This document shows positions 39,192 to 48,447 of a stretch of DNA of 64,000 nt, one piece after another. The notes beneath the pieces are model-generated. The model was given only the letters and a program-made list of their open reading frames with translations, was not told the DNA's origin and did no database searches. Position numbers and translations under genes: made by a program. Location: positions 1,302,001 through 1,366,000 of the forward strand of contig NZ_CP040428.1 of the NCBI RefSeq assembly GCF_005671395.1. Direction: 5' to 3'. Numbering within the stretch: position 1 is the stretch's first letter; each line of letters opens with the position of its first letter. This stretch comes from Jejubacter calystegiae (lineage in GTDB: Bacteria; Pseudomonadota; Gammaproteobacteria; Enterobacterales; Enterobacteriaceae).

Positions 39192-39206
39192 TTTACGTTG
39201 TTTTAC
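39192..39206. promoter_or_regulatory. CpxR box between cpxR and cpxP
   Basis: TTTAC-GTTGT-TTTAC reads as GTAAA-N5-GTAAA on the minus strand, the perfect CpxR consensus. It lies between the divergent cpxRA and cpxP genes and should activate both, as in E. coli. Confidence 0.92.
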
Positions 39207-39284
39207 ACCCCCTGACGCTTGTTTGCAGCGAGAATCGTAGACTGGCCCTCGTTGAATCGCAGCACAGTATTTTGGGAGCAAGTG

Positions 39285-39794
39285 ATGCGCATTGTTACTA
39301 CTGCCGTCATGGCCTCTACGCTGGCTCTAACGGCCTTAACTGGCCAGGCTGCTGAAGCCGTCAAGAGTGGCGACTGGCATTCCGCTAAGGACCTGGAGTC
39401 TCAAGGCAGCAGTGTTCAGGGCCATATGTTTGATGGCATTAGTTTAACCGAACATCAGCGCCAACAGTTGCGCGATCTCATGCAACAGGCCAGACACGAG
39501 CAGTCTCCTGTTAATGTTAGCGAAATCGAGACCATGCATAAGCTGGTCACGGCAGAAAAATTTGACGAAAGCGCCGTGCGCGCTCAGGCCGAAAAAATGG
39601 CTCAGGAACAGGTTAAGCGCCAGGTCGAAATGGCCAAAGTTCGCAACCAGATGTTCCACCTGTTAACGCCCGAGCAGCAGATGATTTTAAACAACAAGCA
39701 CCGTCAGCGTATGGAGCAAATGCGCGACCTGGCGGAGATGAAACCGAGTTCCGGATTACGGCTTAGTAGCAGCGGTAATCAGCGTCACCAGTAA
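39285..39794 (+). CDS. cpxP: Periplasmic adaptor and CpxA inhibitor CpxP
   Basis: A 169-residue periplasmic protein with a signal peptide ([23 protein letters not shown]). It binds the sensor domain of CpxA and helps DegP degrade misfolded pilins. Two LTxxQ-type repeats are seen: SLTEHQRQ and LLTPEQQM. The start is the ATG after GGGAGCAAGTG. The 3' UTR carries the sRNA CpxQ. Confidence 0.96.
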   Translation: MRIVTTAVMASTLALTALTGQAAEAVKSGDWHSAKDLESQGSSVQGHMFDGISLTEHQRQQLRDLMQQARHEQSPVNVSEIETMHKLVTAEKFDESAVRAQAEKMAQEQVKRQVEMAKVRNQMFHLLTPEQQMILNNKHRQRMEQMRDLAEMKPSSGLRLSSSGNQRHQ

Positions 39795-39802
39795 CAAACC
39801 TG

Positions 39803-39859
39803 TTTTCCTTGCCATAGACACCATCCCTGTCTTCCCCCGCTTTTAGCGGGGTTTTTTTT
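39803..39859 (+). ncRNA. cpxQ: sRNA CpxQ in the cpxP 3' UTR
   Basis: The segment TTTTCCTTGCCATAGACACC followed by ATCCCTGTCTTCCCCCGC and a terminator is close to the E. coli CpxQ, which RNase E releases from the cpxP mRNA and Hfq binds to repress envelope-protein mRNAs. The 3' stem is CCCCGC-TTTTA-GCGGGG followed by eight Ts (39835-39859). The 5' end here is set by comparison with E. coli. Confidence 0.85.
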
Positions 39860-40077
39860 ATCCTTTTTTTCGTCGTCTGTCGCCTGAAAAAGTTATGGAA
39901 ACCATAAAAAAATAGCTAAAGGTTAATAATGGTCTGTTTTTACCGTTTTATCGCGTGCTGGTGCGGAAAAAGTTTGAGGTATAAGGCCGCTTTCGATCGC
40001 TGACCCGTAAATGAAATTTTCACTCCCTGCTATGGGCCTGTTCGCTATACTAGCCGCAATTACGCAGAGGAAGGGTT

Positions 40078-40971
40078 ATGAATCAACAGTATGGGCGGCT
40101 GGTAAGTCGGGCAGCGGTGGCGGCGACGGTGATGGCATCGCTGTTGCTGCTGATTAAAATTTTCGCCTGGTGGTATACCGGCTCGGTCAGTATTCTGGCA
40201 TCGCTGGTGGACTCTCTGGTGGATATCGGTGCATCGCTGACTAATCTGCTGGTCGTGCGTTATTCGCTTCAGCCAGCCGATGAAGAGCACACTTTTGGTC
40301 ATGGAAAGGCGGAGTCGCTGGCAGCGCTGGCGCAAAGCATGTTTATCTGTGGTTCAGCGTTATTTTTGGTGCTGACCGGTATTCAGCACCTGGCGCAGCC
40401 GGTACCGATGAATCAGCCGCAGGTGGGCATTATTGTGACCGTCGTTGCACTGGTCAGTACCCTGATACTGGTCACCTTCCAGCGCTGGGTGGTTCGTCGT
40501 ACCGGCAGTCAGGCGGTACGCGCTGATATGCTTCATTATCAGTCCGATGTCATGATGAACGGCGCCATTCTGATTGCACTGGGCCTGGCCTGGTTTGGGT
40601 GGCATCGGGCAGATTCCCTGTTTGCTCTGGGAATTGGCATCTATATTTTGTATAGCGCCCTGCGCATGGGTTATGAAGCGGTACAGTCGTTGCTTGACCG
40701 TGCGCTGCCGGAAGAAGAGCTGCAGGCGATCGAAGAGATTGTTCACGGCTGTTCGGGTATTCGTGGCGCACATGATTTCAGAACGCGGCAGTCAGGGCCG
40801 ACCCGCTTTATTCAGCTCCATCTGGAAATGGACGATCGTTTACCGCTCGTAGAGGCGCATCGGCTTGCCGAGCGCGTGGAGCAGGCGATTTTGCAGCGTT
40901 TTCCGGGATCCGATGTGATTATTCATCAGGATCCCTGCTCGGTAGTGCCAGAGCCACAACGAAAGATTTAA
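40078..40971 (+). CDS. fieF: Cation-efflux pump FieF (CDF family)
   Basis: A 297-residue inner-membrane Zn/Fe/proton antiporter of the cation diffusion facilitator family, also called YiiP. Six membrane segments are expected; metal ligands are the Asp pair in [11 protein letters not shown] (Asp45, Asp49) and the His/Asp of [11 protein letters not shown]. The C-terminal domain from about 210 forms the cytoplasmic dimer. The last residues are slightly shorter than the 300 in E. coli. Confidence 0.97.
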   Translation: MNQQYGRLVSRAAVAATVMASLLLLIKIFAWWYTGSVSILASLVDSLVDIGASLTNLLVVRYSLQPADEEHTFGHGKAESLAALAQSMFICGSALFLVLTGIQHLAQPVPMNQPQVGIIVTVVALVSTLILVTFQRWVVRRTGSQAVRADMLHYQSDVMMNGAILIALGLAWFGWHRADSLFALGIGIYILYSALRMGYEAVQSLLDRALPEEELQAIEEIVHGCSGIRGAHDFRTRQSGPTRFIQLHLEMDDRLPLVEAHRLAERVEQAILQRFPGSDVIIHQDPCSVVPEPQRKI

Positions 40972-41023
40972 AAAAGGTTCATAAAGGCGTTTTTTCGTAT
41001 AAATTACCGCCATATGGCCTGAC

Positions 41024-41057
41024 CTGAATCAATTCAGCAAAAGACGACTGGTATACT
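41024..41057 (+). promoter_or_regulatory. Cra (FruR) operator and -10 of pfkA
   Basis: CTGAATCAATTCAG (41024-41037) matches the Cra palindrome TGAATCGATTCA at 11 of 12 positions. TATACT at 41052-41057 is the likely -10. Cra bound here would repress pfkA under gluconeogenic conditions, as known in E. coli. Confidence 0.8.
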
Positions 41058-41144
41058 ATCTGTAGCATCGTGGTTGATCATTGCGGGGTTACCGTACGGT
41101 CTCCGGCAACGGGATTAATTAGCATTCTAAGTTCAGAGGTAGTC

Positions 41145-42107
41145 ATGATTAAGAAAATCGGTGTATTGACGAGCGGCGGTGACGCGCCTGGCATGAACGC
41201 TGCGATTCGTGGCGTGGTACGTGCCGCGCTGACGGAAGGGCTCGAAGTCTTTGGTGTTTATGATGGCTATCTTGGCCTGTACGAAGACCGGATGATCAAC
41301 CTGGACCGCTACAGCGTTTCCGACATGATTAACCGCGGCGGCACCTTCCTTGGCTCCGCCCGCTTCCCTGAATTCCGCGAAGAGCACGTTCGCAATGTCG
41401 CTATCGAAAACATGAAAAAACGCGGCCTGGATGCGCTGGTGGTGATTGGGGGCGACGGTTCATACATGGGCGCCAAGCGTCTGACCGAAATGGGGTTCCC
41501 CTGCATCGGCCTGCCGGGCACCATCGATAACGATATTAAAGGCACCGACTACACCATCGGTTTCTTTACCGCGTTGGGGACTGTCGTTGAAGCGATTGAC
41601 CGCCTGCGTGATACCTCTTCTTCCCACCAGCGTATCTCTATCGTCGAAGTGATGGGTCGCTACTGTGGCGACCTGACTCTGGCGGCGGCCATTGCCGGCG
41701 GCTGCGAGTTTATCGTCGTTCCGGAAGTGGAATTTAAGCGTGAAGATCTGGTCGCGGAAATCAAAGCTGGTATCGCCAAAGGCAAAAAACACGCCATCGT
41801 AGCGATTACTGAGCACATCTGCGATGTTGATGAGCTGGCGAAGTACATTGAGGACGAAACGAAGCGTGAAACTCGCGCGACCGTTCTGGGCCACATTCAG
41901 CGCGGTGGTTCTCCGTGCCCTTATGACCGTATTCTGGCCTCGCGCATGGGAGCATACTCTATCGAGCTGCTGCTACAGGGCTTTGGCGGTCGCTGTGTGG
42001 GTATTCAGAACGAGAAGCTGGTGCACCACGACATTATCGACGCCATCGAAAATATGAAGCGTCCGTTCAAAAGCGACTGGATGGATTGCGCCAAGAAGCT
42101 GTACTGA
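41145..42107 (+). CDS. pfkA: ATP-dependent 6-phosphofructokinase I
   Basis: A 320-residue glycolytic enzyme that phosphorylates fructose 6-phosphate, activated by ADP/GDP and inhibited by [21 protein letters not shown] binds [14 protein letters not shown] and [10 protein letters not shown] (Asp127) form the active site. The ATG start with AGAGGT fits. A terminator follows. Confidence 0.98.
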   Translation: MIKKIGVLTSGGDAPGMNAAIRGVVRAALTEGLEVFGVYDGYLGLYEDRMINLDRYSVSDMINRGGTFLGSARFPEFREEHVRNVAIENMKKRGLDALVVIGGDGSYMGAKRLTEMGFPCIGLPGTIDNDIKGTDYTIGFFTALGTVVEAIDRLRDTSSSHQRISIVEVMGRYCGDLTLAAAIAGGCEFIVVPEVEFKREDLVAEIKAGIAKGKKHAIVAITEHICDVDELAKYIEDETKRETRATVLGHIQRGGSPCPYDRILASRMGAYSIELLLQGFGGRCVGIQNEKLVHHDIIDAIENMKRPFKSDWMDCAKKLY

Positions 42108-42128
42108 TTTGCTCTTTATGAGACAGCG

Positions 42129-42154
42129 GAAAGCCGGGGTTACCCGGCTTTTTT
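42129..42154 (+). terminator. Rho-independent terminator of pfkA
   Basis: AAAGCCGGG-GTTA-CCCGGCTTTTTT lies 22 bases after the pfkA stop. Confidence 0.9.
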
Positions 42155-42252
42155 ATGCTCCAAAGTTATAGCCAATCTTTTTTTATTCTTTAATCAATCA
42201 GTCGCTTTCTGGCAGGCTCCTGTTATTACCCGAATAACGACAGAGAGAGCGA

Positions 42253-43245
42253 ATGATGAATAAATGGGGTGTCGGATTCACGCTGTTACTGGCATCAATG
42301 GGCGCGCTGGCGAAAGATGTTCAACTGTTGAACGTTTCTTACGATCCCACCCGCGAACTGTATGAAGCCTACAACAAAGCCTTCACTGCTCACTGGAAAA
42401 AGGAAACGGGCGATAACGTGGTGATTCGCCAGTCCCATGGTGGATCCGGTAAGCAGGCAACTTCGGTAATCAACGGTATTGAAGCCGATGTGGTGACCCT
42501 GGCGCTGGCCTACGATGTGGATGCCATTGCCCAGCGCGGGCGTATCGACAAAGCCTGGATGAAGCGCCTGCCGGATAACTCTGCACCCTATACCTCGACC
42601 ATCGTCTTTCTGGTACGCAAAGGTAATCCGAAACAGATTCACGACTGGAACGACCTGGCGAAGCCTGGCGTTTCTGTCATCACCCCGAATCCGAAGAGCT
42701 CCGGCGGTGCGCGCTGGAACTATCTGGCCGCCTGGGGCTATGCGCTGCACCACAATAACAACGATAAAGCGAAGGCGCAGGAGTTCGTGAAAGCGTTGTA
42801 CAAGAATGTGGAAGTGCTCGATTCCGGTGCTCGCGGTGCCACCAATACCTTCGTGGAGCGGGGTATTGGCGATGTGCTGATTGCCTGGGAAAATGAAGCG
42901 CTGCTGGCAACCGAAAAACTGGGCAAAGGTAAGTTTGAAATTGTCACCCCGAGCGAATCCATTCTGGCTGAGCCTTCCGTTTCGGTAGTGGATCGGGTGG
43001 TGGATAAGAAAGAAACCCGCCCGGTGGCGGAAGCTTATCTGAAGTATCTCTACTCGCCTCAGGGGCAGGAGATAGCAGCGCAAAACTTCTACCGACCGAG
43101 GGATGCGAAAGTGGCACAGAAGTACGCCGCGCAGTTCCCGAAGCTGAAGCTGTATACCGTGGATGATCTGGCGGGTGGTTGGGCTGAAGCTCAGAAAACG
43201 CACTTCGCCAGCGGCGGCATCTTCGATCAAATAAGCCGGCGCTAA
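42253..43245 (+). CDS. sbp: Sulfate-binding periplasmic protein Sbp
   Basis: A 330-residue periplasmic binding protein with signal peptide [20 protein letters not shown]. It delivers sulfate (or thiosulfate) to the CysTWA ABC importer. [26 protein letters not shown] and the [10 protein letters not shown] region form the ligand pocket. In E. coli it is under CysB. A terminator follows at once. Confidence 0.97.
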   Translation: MMNKWGVGFTLLLASMGALAKDVQLLNVSYDPTRELYEAYNKAFTAHWKKETGDNVVIRQSHGGSGKQATSVINGIEADVVTLALAYDVDAIAQRGRIDKAWMKRLPDNSAPYTSTIVFLVRKGNPKQIHDWNDLAKPGVSVITPNPKSSGGARWNYLAAWGYALHHNNNDKAKAQEFVKALYKNVEVLDSGARGATNTFVERGIGDVLIAWENEALLATEKLGKGKFEIVTPSESILAEPSVSVVDRVVDKKETRPVAEAYLKYLYSPQGQEIAAQNFYRPRDAKVAQKYAAQFPKLKLYTVDDLAGGWAEAQKTHFASGGIFDQISRR

Positions 43246-43250
43246 CAGAG

Positions 43251-43272
43251 CGGCCCTGCGGGGCCGTTTTTT
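43251..43272 (+). terminator. Rho-independent terminator of sbp
   Basis: CGGCCC-TGCG-GGGCCG followed by TTTTTT lies 6 bases after the sbp stop. Confidence 0.9.
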
Positions 43273-43322
43273 ATTTCCGCAGATTGCGCTACGCTGCCTG
43301 CTTCCAACGCCGGGAGAAACGC

Positions 43323-44066
43323 GTGCGACGTCTGTTACTGATTCTGCTCATCCCTTTGACGCTGCTGCTGGCCGGGGTCGGTTATCTTCATCTGGCGGGA
43401 CATCCGGATGCTTTGCGCCATATCGTACTGAAACAGTGTCTGCCGGGCTGGCAGCATGGCAACCCTGCTCCCTGTACCCGGGTCACGCAAGATGCCGCTC
43501 TTCTTAAGGATCGGAACGGCCTTTTGCAGTATCTGCTCCTTCCGGTCATCAGAATTAACGGCATTGAAAGCCCGATGCTGCTGGATGCTGAAACTCCCAA
43601 CTATTTCTGGCTGGCCTGGCAGGCACGGGATCTGCTGGGCGTGAAACGCAGCGCGCCGGTGCCGGATACGGCCATTGCGCTGACGGTGAATTCCCGGATG
43701 GGTCGTACCCAGAATCACCTGCACATTCATATCTCCTGCCTGCGTTCTGAGGTGAGAGCACAGCTTAACCGCAGCGCTGCCGGAGTAGGCCCTCGCTGGC
43801 AACCTCTTGATGGCAGCATTAGCGGTCATCACTATATGATACGTCGGGTCAGCGCCGATGCGCTCAGCAGGCAGAGCCCGTTCCGTCTGCTGGCGAACGA
43901 GGTGCCCGGTGCCCGTGCGCATATGGGGCGCTATGGACTGGCGCTGGCATTGCTTCCCGACGGAGATTTCGTCCTGCTGGCCACCGAACGTCATCTGCTG
44001 CGCCTGAATCTGGCCTCGTCCGAGGAAATTCAGGATCACGACTGTGCGATCCTCCACGACAGCTAA
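43323..44066 (+). CDS. cdh: CDP-diacylglycerol pyrophosphatase Cdh
   Basis: A 247-residue protein with an N-terminal membrane anchor (LLLILLIPLTLLLAG). It hydrolyses CDP-diacylglycerol to CMP and phosphatidate. The HIT-like HLHIHISC motif is near residue 140, with NYFWLAWQARD and YGLALALLPDGDFVLLAT also conserved. A GTG start (with GGGAGA 8 bases before) is chosen over an earlier ATG that lacks a ribosome site. In E. coli cdh is followed by tpiA; here a five-gene cluster intervenes. Confidence 0.9.
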   Translation: MRRLLLILLIPLTLLLAGVGYLHLAGHPDALRHIVLKQCLPGWQHGNPAPCTRVTQDAALLKDRNGLLQYLLLPVIRINGIESPMLLDAETPNYFWLAWQARDLLGVKRSAPVPDTAIALTVNSRMGRTQNHLHIHISCLRSEVRAQLNRSAAGVGPRWQPLDGSISGHHYMIRRVSADALSRQSPFRLLANEVPGARAHMGRYGLALALLPDGDFVLLATERHLLRLNLASSEEIQDHDCAILHDS

Positions 44067-44108
44067 CCTCCGGCTCCCTTCCCAAAAGTAAAAGGTATGT
44101 GACAGCGA

Positions 44109-44144
44109 TCAAAAGATATAAAAGTATACCTTTATGTCTTTTGA
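44109..44144. promoter_or_regulatory. 36-bp palindrome, candidate operator of the GntR/UTRA regulator
   Basis: TCAAAAGATATAAA (44109-44122) and TTTATGTCTTTTGA (44131-44144) are reverse complements except for one base, and the centre AGTATACC holds the palindrome GTATAC. In all 16 of 18 base pairs match. It lies 142 bases before the first gene of the cluster. The length suggests two regulator dimers. The regulator gene at 47686 is the natural candidate. Confidence 0.6.
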
Positions 44145-44248
44145 TTAAATCTTAGACTGTACCTGCCACACCAACCCGTGAAGTCTGCCGTATTGTTCGG
44201 GAATTTAATAAAAAAGACATTATTTTTCATGCCATTAATTTAAATCCA

Positions 44249-44268
44249 CCTTCGGTGACTGCCGAAGG
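44249..44268 (+). repeat. Leader hairpin before the GPH transporter
   Basis: CCTTCGG-TGACTG-CCGAAGG is a 7-bp stem just before the GAGAGGGG ribosome site (44273-44280). It could affect translation of the first gene or stabilise the mRNA. Confidence 0.45.
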
Positions 44269-44285
44269 CCCTGAGAGGGGTACTG

Positions 44286-45623
44286 ATGATGAAGCTCTCT
44301 GTTGTGGAAAAAATAGGCTTTGGCGCTGGGGATATGGCCGTCAACGTGGTGATTGTCGCCATGCAATTGCTACTGGCTTACTTCTATACGGATATTTATG
44401 GGCTGCGCCCGGCTGATGTGGGGGTCTTACTGATCGTGGTGCGGATGATCGATGCCATTATCGACCCAGCCATGGGGATCCTCACCGACAAAATAAATAC
44501 CCGCTGGGGGCGTTATCGCCCCTGGCTTATCTGGTTCGCCATTCCGTTTGGCTTTGCCGTGTATCTGATGTTTATTACCCCGGATCTGGCCTATACCACC
44601 AGGCTCGCCTGGGCCTATTTCTCTTACATTCTGATGACCCTGGTCTACACGGCGATCACCATTCCTTATATCTCCCTGATAGGCGTGATTACTGACGATC
44701 CGGTGGAGCGTCTGAGCGCGAATGGCTACCGGTTTGTCATGACCAAAATCGCCGCTTTCCTGGTGACCATTGTGGTGCCGATGCTGGCGGTCTGGTTGGG
44801 GCAGGGGAACAAAGCGTTGGGGTATCAGTTTGCGATGGGGTTGATGGGTGCGATGGGGACGCTGCTGTTTCTGTTCTGTTTCTTTACCACCCGTGAACGA
44901 CTGAAACCGGAAATTCCCACCCTACCGTTGAAGCAGCAGTTTGCCTGCATGCTGCGTAACGATCAGTGGATTATCCTGGGTATCGTGATTTTACTGCTGA
45001 TGTGCGGCTACGTGATTCGCGGCTCGGTGGCGGCCTATTACGCTAAATATTTTTTAGGCGGCGGCGATGCACTGATTTCGCCATTCCTGACGGTGGGGGT
45101 GGTGGCTTCGATTCTGGCGATGGTCAGCACCACCTGGCTGACCCGGTTTTACGACAAAATTAAACTGTTTCGCTATACCCAGCTTATTACCTTCGCGCTG
45201 AGCATTGCCATGTATCTGCTGGTGGGTCAGCAGGATGTGGTGCTGGCGTTTGTTTTCTACTTCCTGATCAATTTCTTCTGCGACATGCAGATGCCGGTGT
45301 TCTGGTCCTCCATCGCCGAAGCTGTAGATTACGGTGAAAAGAAGAACGGCCAGCGTGTTTCCGGCCTGGCATTTGGCGGCATCCTGTTTTTCCAGAAATT
45401 TGGAATGGGCATTGCTGGCGGCATGCTGGGTTTCCTGCTTAATGCGTTCGGTTATCAGGCCGATACCGCCCAGAGCGCGAGCTCGCTGGCGGGTATTGCG
45501 CTGATGATGACGCTGATCCCCGCGCTGTTCCATCTGGCTATCGGCCTGCTGATGAAACGCTACCGCATTAATAACGACTATTACCGCGAAATTCGCGGTG
45601 AGCTGGCACGTCGCCAGGCGTAA
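44286..45623 (+). CDS. GPH-family (melibiose-type) sugar or nucleoside transporter
   Basis: A 445-residue, 12-segment transporter of the glycoside-pentoside-hexuronide family (MFS). FGAGDMAVNVVIVAMQLLLAYFYTDI and DAIIDPAMGILTDKINTRWGRYRPW (the conserved acidic and basic residues) are diagnostic. Substrates enter with cations. The neighbouring kinase and glycohydrolase-fold protein suggest a ribosyl compound such as aminoimidazole riboside. The start is ATGATG with GAGAGGGG just before it. Confidence 0.88.
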   Translation: MMKLSVVEKIGFGAGDMAVNVVIVAMQLLLAYFYTDIYGLRPADVGVLLIVVRMIDAIIDPAMGILTDKINTRWGRYRPWLIWFAIPFGFAVYLMFITPDLAYTTRLAWAYFSYILMTLVYTAITIPYISLIGVITDDPVERLSANGYRFVMTKIAAFLVTIVVPMLAVWLGQGNKALGYQFAMGLMGAMGTLLFLFCFFTTRERLKPEIPTLPLKQQFACMLRNDQWIILGIVILLLMCGYVIRGSVAAYYAKYFLGGGDALISPFLTVGVVASILAMVSTTWLTRFYDKIKLFRYTQLITFALSIAMYLLVGQQDVVLAFVFYFLINFFCDMQMPVFWSSIAEAVDYGEKKNGQRVSGLAFGGILFFQKFGMGIAGGMLGFLLNAFGYQADTAQSASSLAGIALMMTLIPALFHLAIGLLMKRYRINNDYYREIRGELARRQA

Positions 45624-45632
45624 GGAGGGGCG

Positions 45633-46559
45633 ATGAGCAGAGTCTGGGTAATGGGTGATGCCTCTGTCGATCTGATGCCGGATGATGAGACGCACTACCT
45701 TAAGTGCCCCGGTGGTGCCGCGCTGAATGTGGCGGTGTGCGTGGCACGACTGGGAGGGGACTGCGGCTTTATTGGTCGTCTGGGGCAGGATGATACGGGC
45801 GCCTTCCTGCGTCATGTCTTTATGCGTGAAGGCGTGGATGTCACGCATCTGCGCCCGGATGCGGCGCTAACCAGCGCCGTGTTAATCGTCAGCCTGGACC
45901 CCTGCGGGGAACGCAGCTTCACCTATCTGGTGCGGCCGAGCGCCGATACCTTCGTGACCGCGCAGGATTTACCGGTGTTCCAGCCCGGGGAATGGCTGTG
46001 CTTTAGCTCGATCGGCCTGACCGACGAACCGGCCCGCACGGCCTGCCTGGAGGCTGCCCGCCGAATGCGCCACGCAGGTGGCAGCGTTATGTTTGACGTC
46101 AATCTGCGCGAGGCGATGTGGCCTGAGCCTCAGGCAATTTCCCGGGTGATCGAGCAGGCCATTGGTTTTGCATCCATTGGCAAGGTATCGGCAGATGAAC
46201 TCTGTCGCCTGAGTGGCACGCATCACTGGCGGGAAGCGCGTTTCTACCTGCGCGATCGCGGCTGCCCGATCACGGTGATCTCATTGGGCGATGAAGGCGC
46301 CTGGGTGATTTCGCCTGAGGGAGAACGCCATTTTAGCGGCTTTCCGGCTCAGGTGCGGGATACCACCGGTGCCGGAGATGCCTTCGTGGGTGGACTGCTT
46401 TACACCCTTTCCTGTGAGAGCGCCTCTCTGGCGGCGGCGGTCAATAATGCCAATGCCTGCGGCGCCCTGGCAGTCACCGCGAAAGGCGCCATTACCGCGC
46501 TGCCCAACCTCGCACAGTTGCACCAGTTCCTGGCCCGAAAAGCCGGAACATCGCTTTAA
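45633..46559 (+). CDS. PfkB-family kinase, probable aminoimidazole riboside kinase
   Basis: A 308-residue ribokinase-family enzyme. VWVMGDASVDLMPD starts it, CPGGAALNVAVCVARLGG binds the sugar, and DTTGAGDAFVGGLL is the ATP/anion-hole motif with the catalytic Asp. The sequence is strikingly like Salmonella STM4066, which phosphorylates aminoimidazole riboside to AIR and feeds thiamine synthesis. Annotations of fructokinase are possible but less specific. AAGGAGGGGCG lies before ATG. Second gene of the cluster. Confidence 0.85.
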   Translation: MSRVWVMGDASVDLMPDDETHYLKCPGGAALNVAVCVARLGGDCGFIGRLGQDDTGAFLRHVFMREGVDVTHLRPDAALTSAVLIVSLDPCGERSFTYLVRPSADTFVTAQDLPVFQPGEWLCFSSIGLTDEPARTACLEAARRMRHAGGSVMFDVNLREAMWPEPQAISRVIEQAIGFASIGKVSADELCRLSGTHHWREARFYLRDRGCPITVISLGDEGAWVISPEGERHFSGFPAQVRDTTGAGDAFVGGLLYTLSCESASLAAAVNNANACGALAVTAKGAITALPNLAQLHQFLARKAGTSL

Positions 46560-46582
46560 TAACCAATGACAGGAGCAAAATC

Positions 46583-47623
46583 ATGCAAGTGGATTCAGAT
46601 AAGGTTCTGGGATGCCTGGTGGGGGCCGCGGCGGCCGATGCCATGGGCGCGGCAACCGAAGTTCGCACTCAGCAGCAGATTCAGGATTACTTCGGCGGTT
46701 GGGTCACCGACTTTCGCAAACCGCCTGCCGACACCTTTGGTCGTTGTAATGAGGCCGGGATGTGTACCGATGATTTTCTGCAGGGTTATTACATCATGGA
46801 GTCGCTGCTGAACCACCAGCGCCAGGTGAGTGATGCTGCGATGCGCGAGGCATTCTCTCGCTGGCTGGCTTATCCTTACTACGCTAATTTTACCGGCCCG
46901 ACCACGCGTGCGGCCATGAAGGCGATTTTTAATGACGAGCGCCCCTCGCTTCAGGGAGAGCTGGAGGGCGAAAAGCAGTCGGTACAGATTATTAATAACG
47001 GCAACGCCGAGGCAACCAACGGCTCGGCAATGAAGATCTGGCCCGCGGCATTGCTTCATCCTGGCGATACTGACGCGGCCATTGCCTGCGCGCTGGATGT
47101 TTGTCGCTTTACCCATAATAACCTGTTGGCGATGTCTGGTGCTGCCGCCGTCGCGGCTGCGATAAGCGAAGCTCTGCGTCCGGTGACCAGCGCCGATGCC
47201 ATCATCGCCGCTGGCGTCTATGGCGCGACCCGGGGTTACCGACTGGCGCAAGAGCAGGGGGCAATGACCGTTGCCGGGCCTTCTGTGGCACGCCGCATTG
47301 ATCTGGCAGTGCAAATTGGCAGGCGTCATCGTCACTGGGAAACGGCCATCGTAGAGCTGAATGATATTATCGGTAGCGGCCTGCACGTCAGCGAAGCGGT
47401 TCCTGCCGCGTTTGGGCTGTTCGCCTGCTGTCCGGATTCTGCCGTTGATGCTATTATTTCGGCCGTTAATATTGGCAATGATACCGATACGGTAGCCACG
47501 ATGGTGGGGGCCATTTCCGGCGCATTTCACGGCGCGGGAGCGCTTCCCGCCCATTATCTGACTACCGTCGACAGCATGAACCACTTCGATCTGGCTACGC
47601 TTGCCAGGAAGATTGCAGGGTAA
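46583..47623 (+). CDS. ADP-ribosylglycohydrolase-fold protein
   Basis: A 346-residue protein of the DraG/ARH family, which removes ADP-ribose or hydrolyses N-ribosyl bonds with magnesium. VLGCLVGAAAADAMGAATE is the N-terminal motif, CTDDFLQ holds the first metal Asp pair and NIGNDTDTVATMVGAISGA the second. The position between a kinase and a regulator, like yegU in the E. coli yegTUVW cluster, suggests release of ribose-like parts from an N-riboside. The substrate is unknown. AGGAGCAAAATC precedes ATG. Confidence 0.88.
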   Translation: MQVDSDKVLGCLVGAAAADAMGAATEVRTQQQIQDYFGGWVTDFRKPPADTFGRCNEAGMCTDDFLQGYYIMESLLNHQRQVSDAAMREAFSRWLAYPYYANFTGPTTRAAMKAIFNDERPSLQGELEGEKQSVQIINNGNAEATNGSAMKIWPAALLHPGDTDAAIACALDVCRFTHNNLLAMSGAAAVAAAISEALRPVTSADAIIAAGVYGATRGYRLAQEQGAMTVAGPSVARRIDLAVQIGRRHRHWETAIVELNDIIGSGLHVSEAVPAAFGLFACCPDSAVDAIISAVNIGNDTDTVATMVGAISGAFHGAGALPAHYLTTVDSMNHFDLATLARKIAG

Positions 47624-47685
47624 GTGAAGCGGTTACCCTGCCGGGGATGGTGTGGCCATCCCCCGCAATCCAGTGAGGTAACCCG

Positions 47686-48408
47686 GTGCAGGTTGATAAG
47701 GAAAGTTTCACGCCACTCTACAAGCAGTTGTTTTACATTATCTGCCAGCAAATCCAGAGCGGGACCTGGGCGCTGGGTCAGCAGCTTCCGACTCAAAAAG
47801 AGATTGCCCGCCTTTACAATGTTTCGCTGATTGTCGTTAAGCAGGCGTGGAATGAGCTGGTCAGCGCCGGTTTTATTACCTCCCAACGCGGCAGCGGCTC
47901 GGTGGTGAGTGCGGTGCCGGACGGAGTGAGCTATGGTCATACCTTCCGGGGGATTACCCGCGACCTCCAGGATGCCAATATCCCGGTGGAAAACCAGATT
48001 CTGGAGATATCACCTCGCCATGCGCGTGATGCGCTGGCACACGGACTGAGCCTGCCTCCCCATCATCAGTTCCTCTATATTTCCCGGGTGCGCAGTCTGA
48101 AAGGGCGGCCTTTCAATCATGAGCATATCTATCTTGATACGACCTTTTTCCCGCAGCTAACGCTCAATGCTGACGATCTGCGGCACGAGTCGCTGTATGC
48201 GTTGCTTGGCGTGCATAGCGATTCGGCTATCGAAAAAGTGGATGCCATTCTGCCCACGGCCGCGCTGTGTGACAGTCTGGGGATTTCGGCGCAGAAGCCG
48301 CTGCTGTCGGTGGCGCGCCAGACCTTTCAGGCCGGGCAGGAGCGCCCCTTTGAGTATTGCCGCTACTACGTACTGTCAGACTATTTTGGCGAAATCTATT
48401 ACCACTGA
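47686..48408 (+). CDS. GntR/HutC (UTRA) transcriptional regulator
   Basis: A 240-residue regulator with an N-terminal winged helix (PLYKQLFYIICQQIQSGTWALG... PTQKEIARLYNVSLIVVKQAWNEL; residues 9-66) and a UTRA ligand domain from about 95. It should bind a small metabolite of the cluster pathway. The GTG start is preceded by GTGAGG. The matching Salmonella gene (STM4068) is reported to repress the kinase gene. The 36-bp palindrome upstream is a candidate operator. Confidence 0.9.
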   Translation: MQVDKESFTPLYKQLFYIICQQIQSGTWALGQQLPTQKEIARLYNVSLIVVKQAWNELVSAGFITSQRGSGSVVSAVPDGVSYGHTFRGITRDLQDANIPVENQILEISPRHARDALAHGLSLPPHHQFLYISRVRSLKGRPFNHEHIYLDTTFFPQLTLNADDLRHESLYALLGVHSDSAIEKVDAILPTAALCDSLGISAQKPLLSVARQTFQAGQERPFEYCRYYVLSDYFGEIYYH

Positions 48409-48447
48409 GTTTCCAATAACAACAATGACCCCTTGCTGGAGACAGGC

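Noticed and set aside
44249-44285. CTGAGA near a hairpin before the transporter, suggestive of a thiamine (TPP) riboswitch because the kinase feeds thiamine synthesis
   Set aside because: The rest of the thi-box (conserved upstream GGGGTGC-type and downstream ACCTGAT...TAATACC blocks) is missing, so CTGAGA alone is chance.
45054-45848. Minus-strand open frame across the transporter/kinase junction
   Set aside because: It is a compositional shadow of GC-rich coding DNA: both plus-strand genes are recognisable families with ribosome sites.
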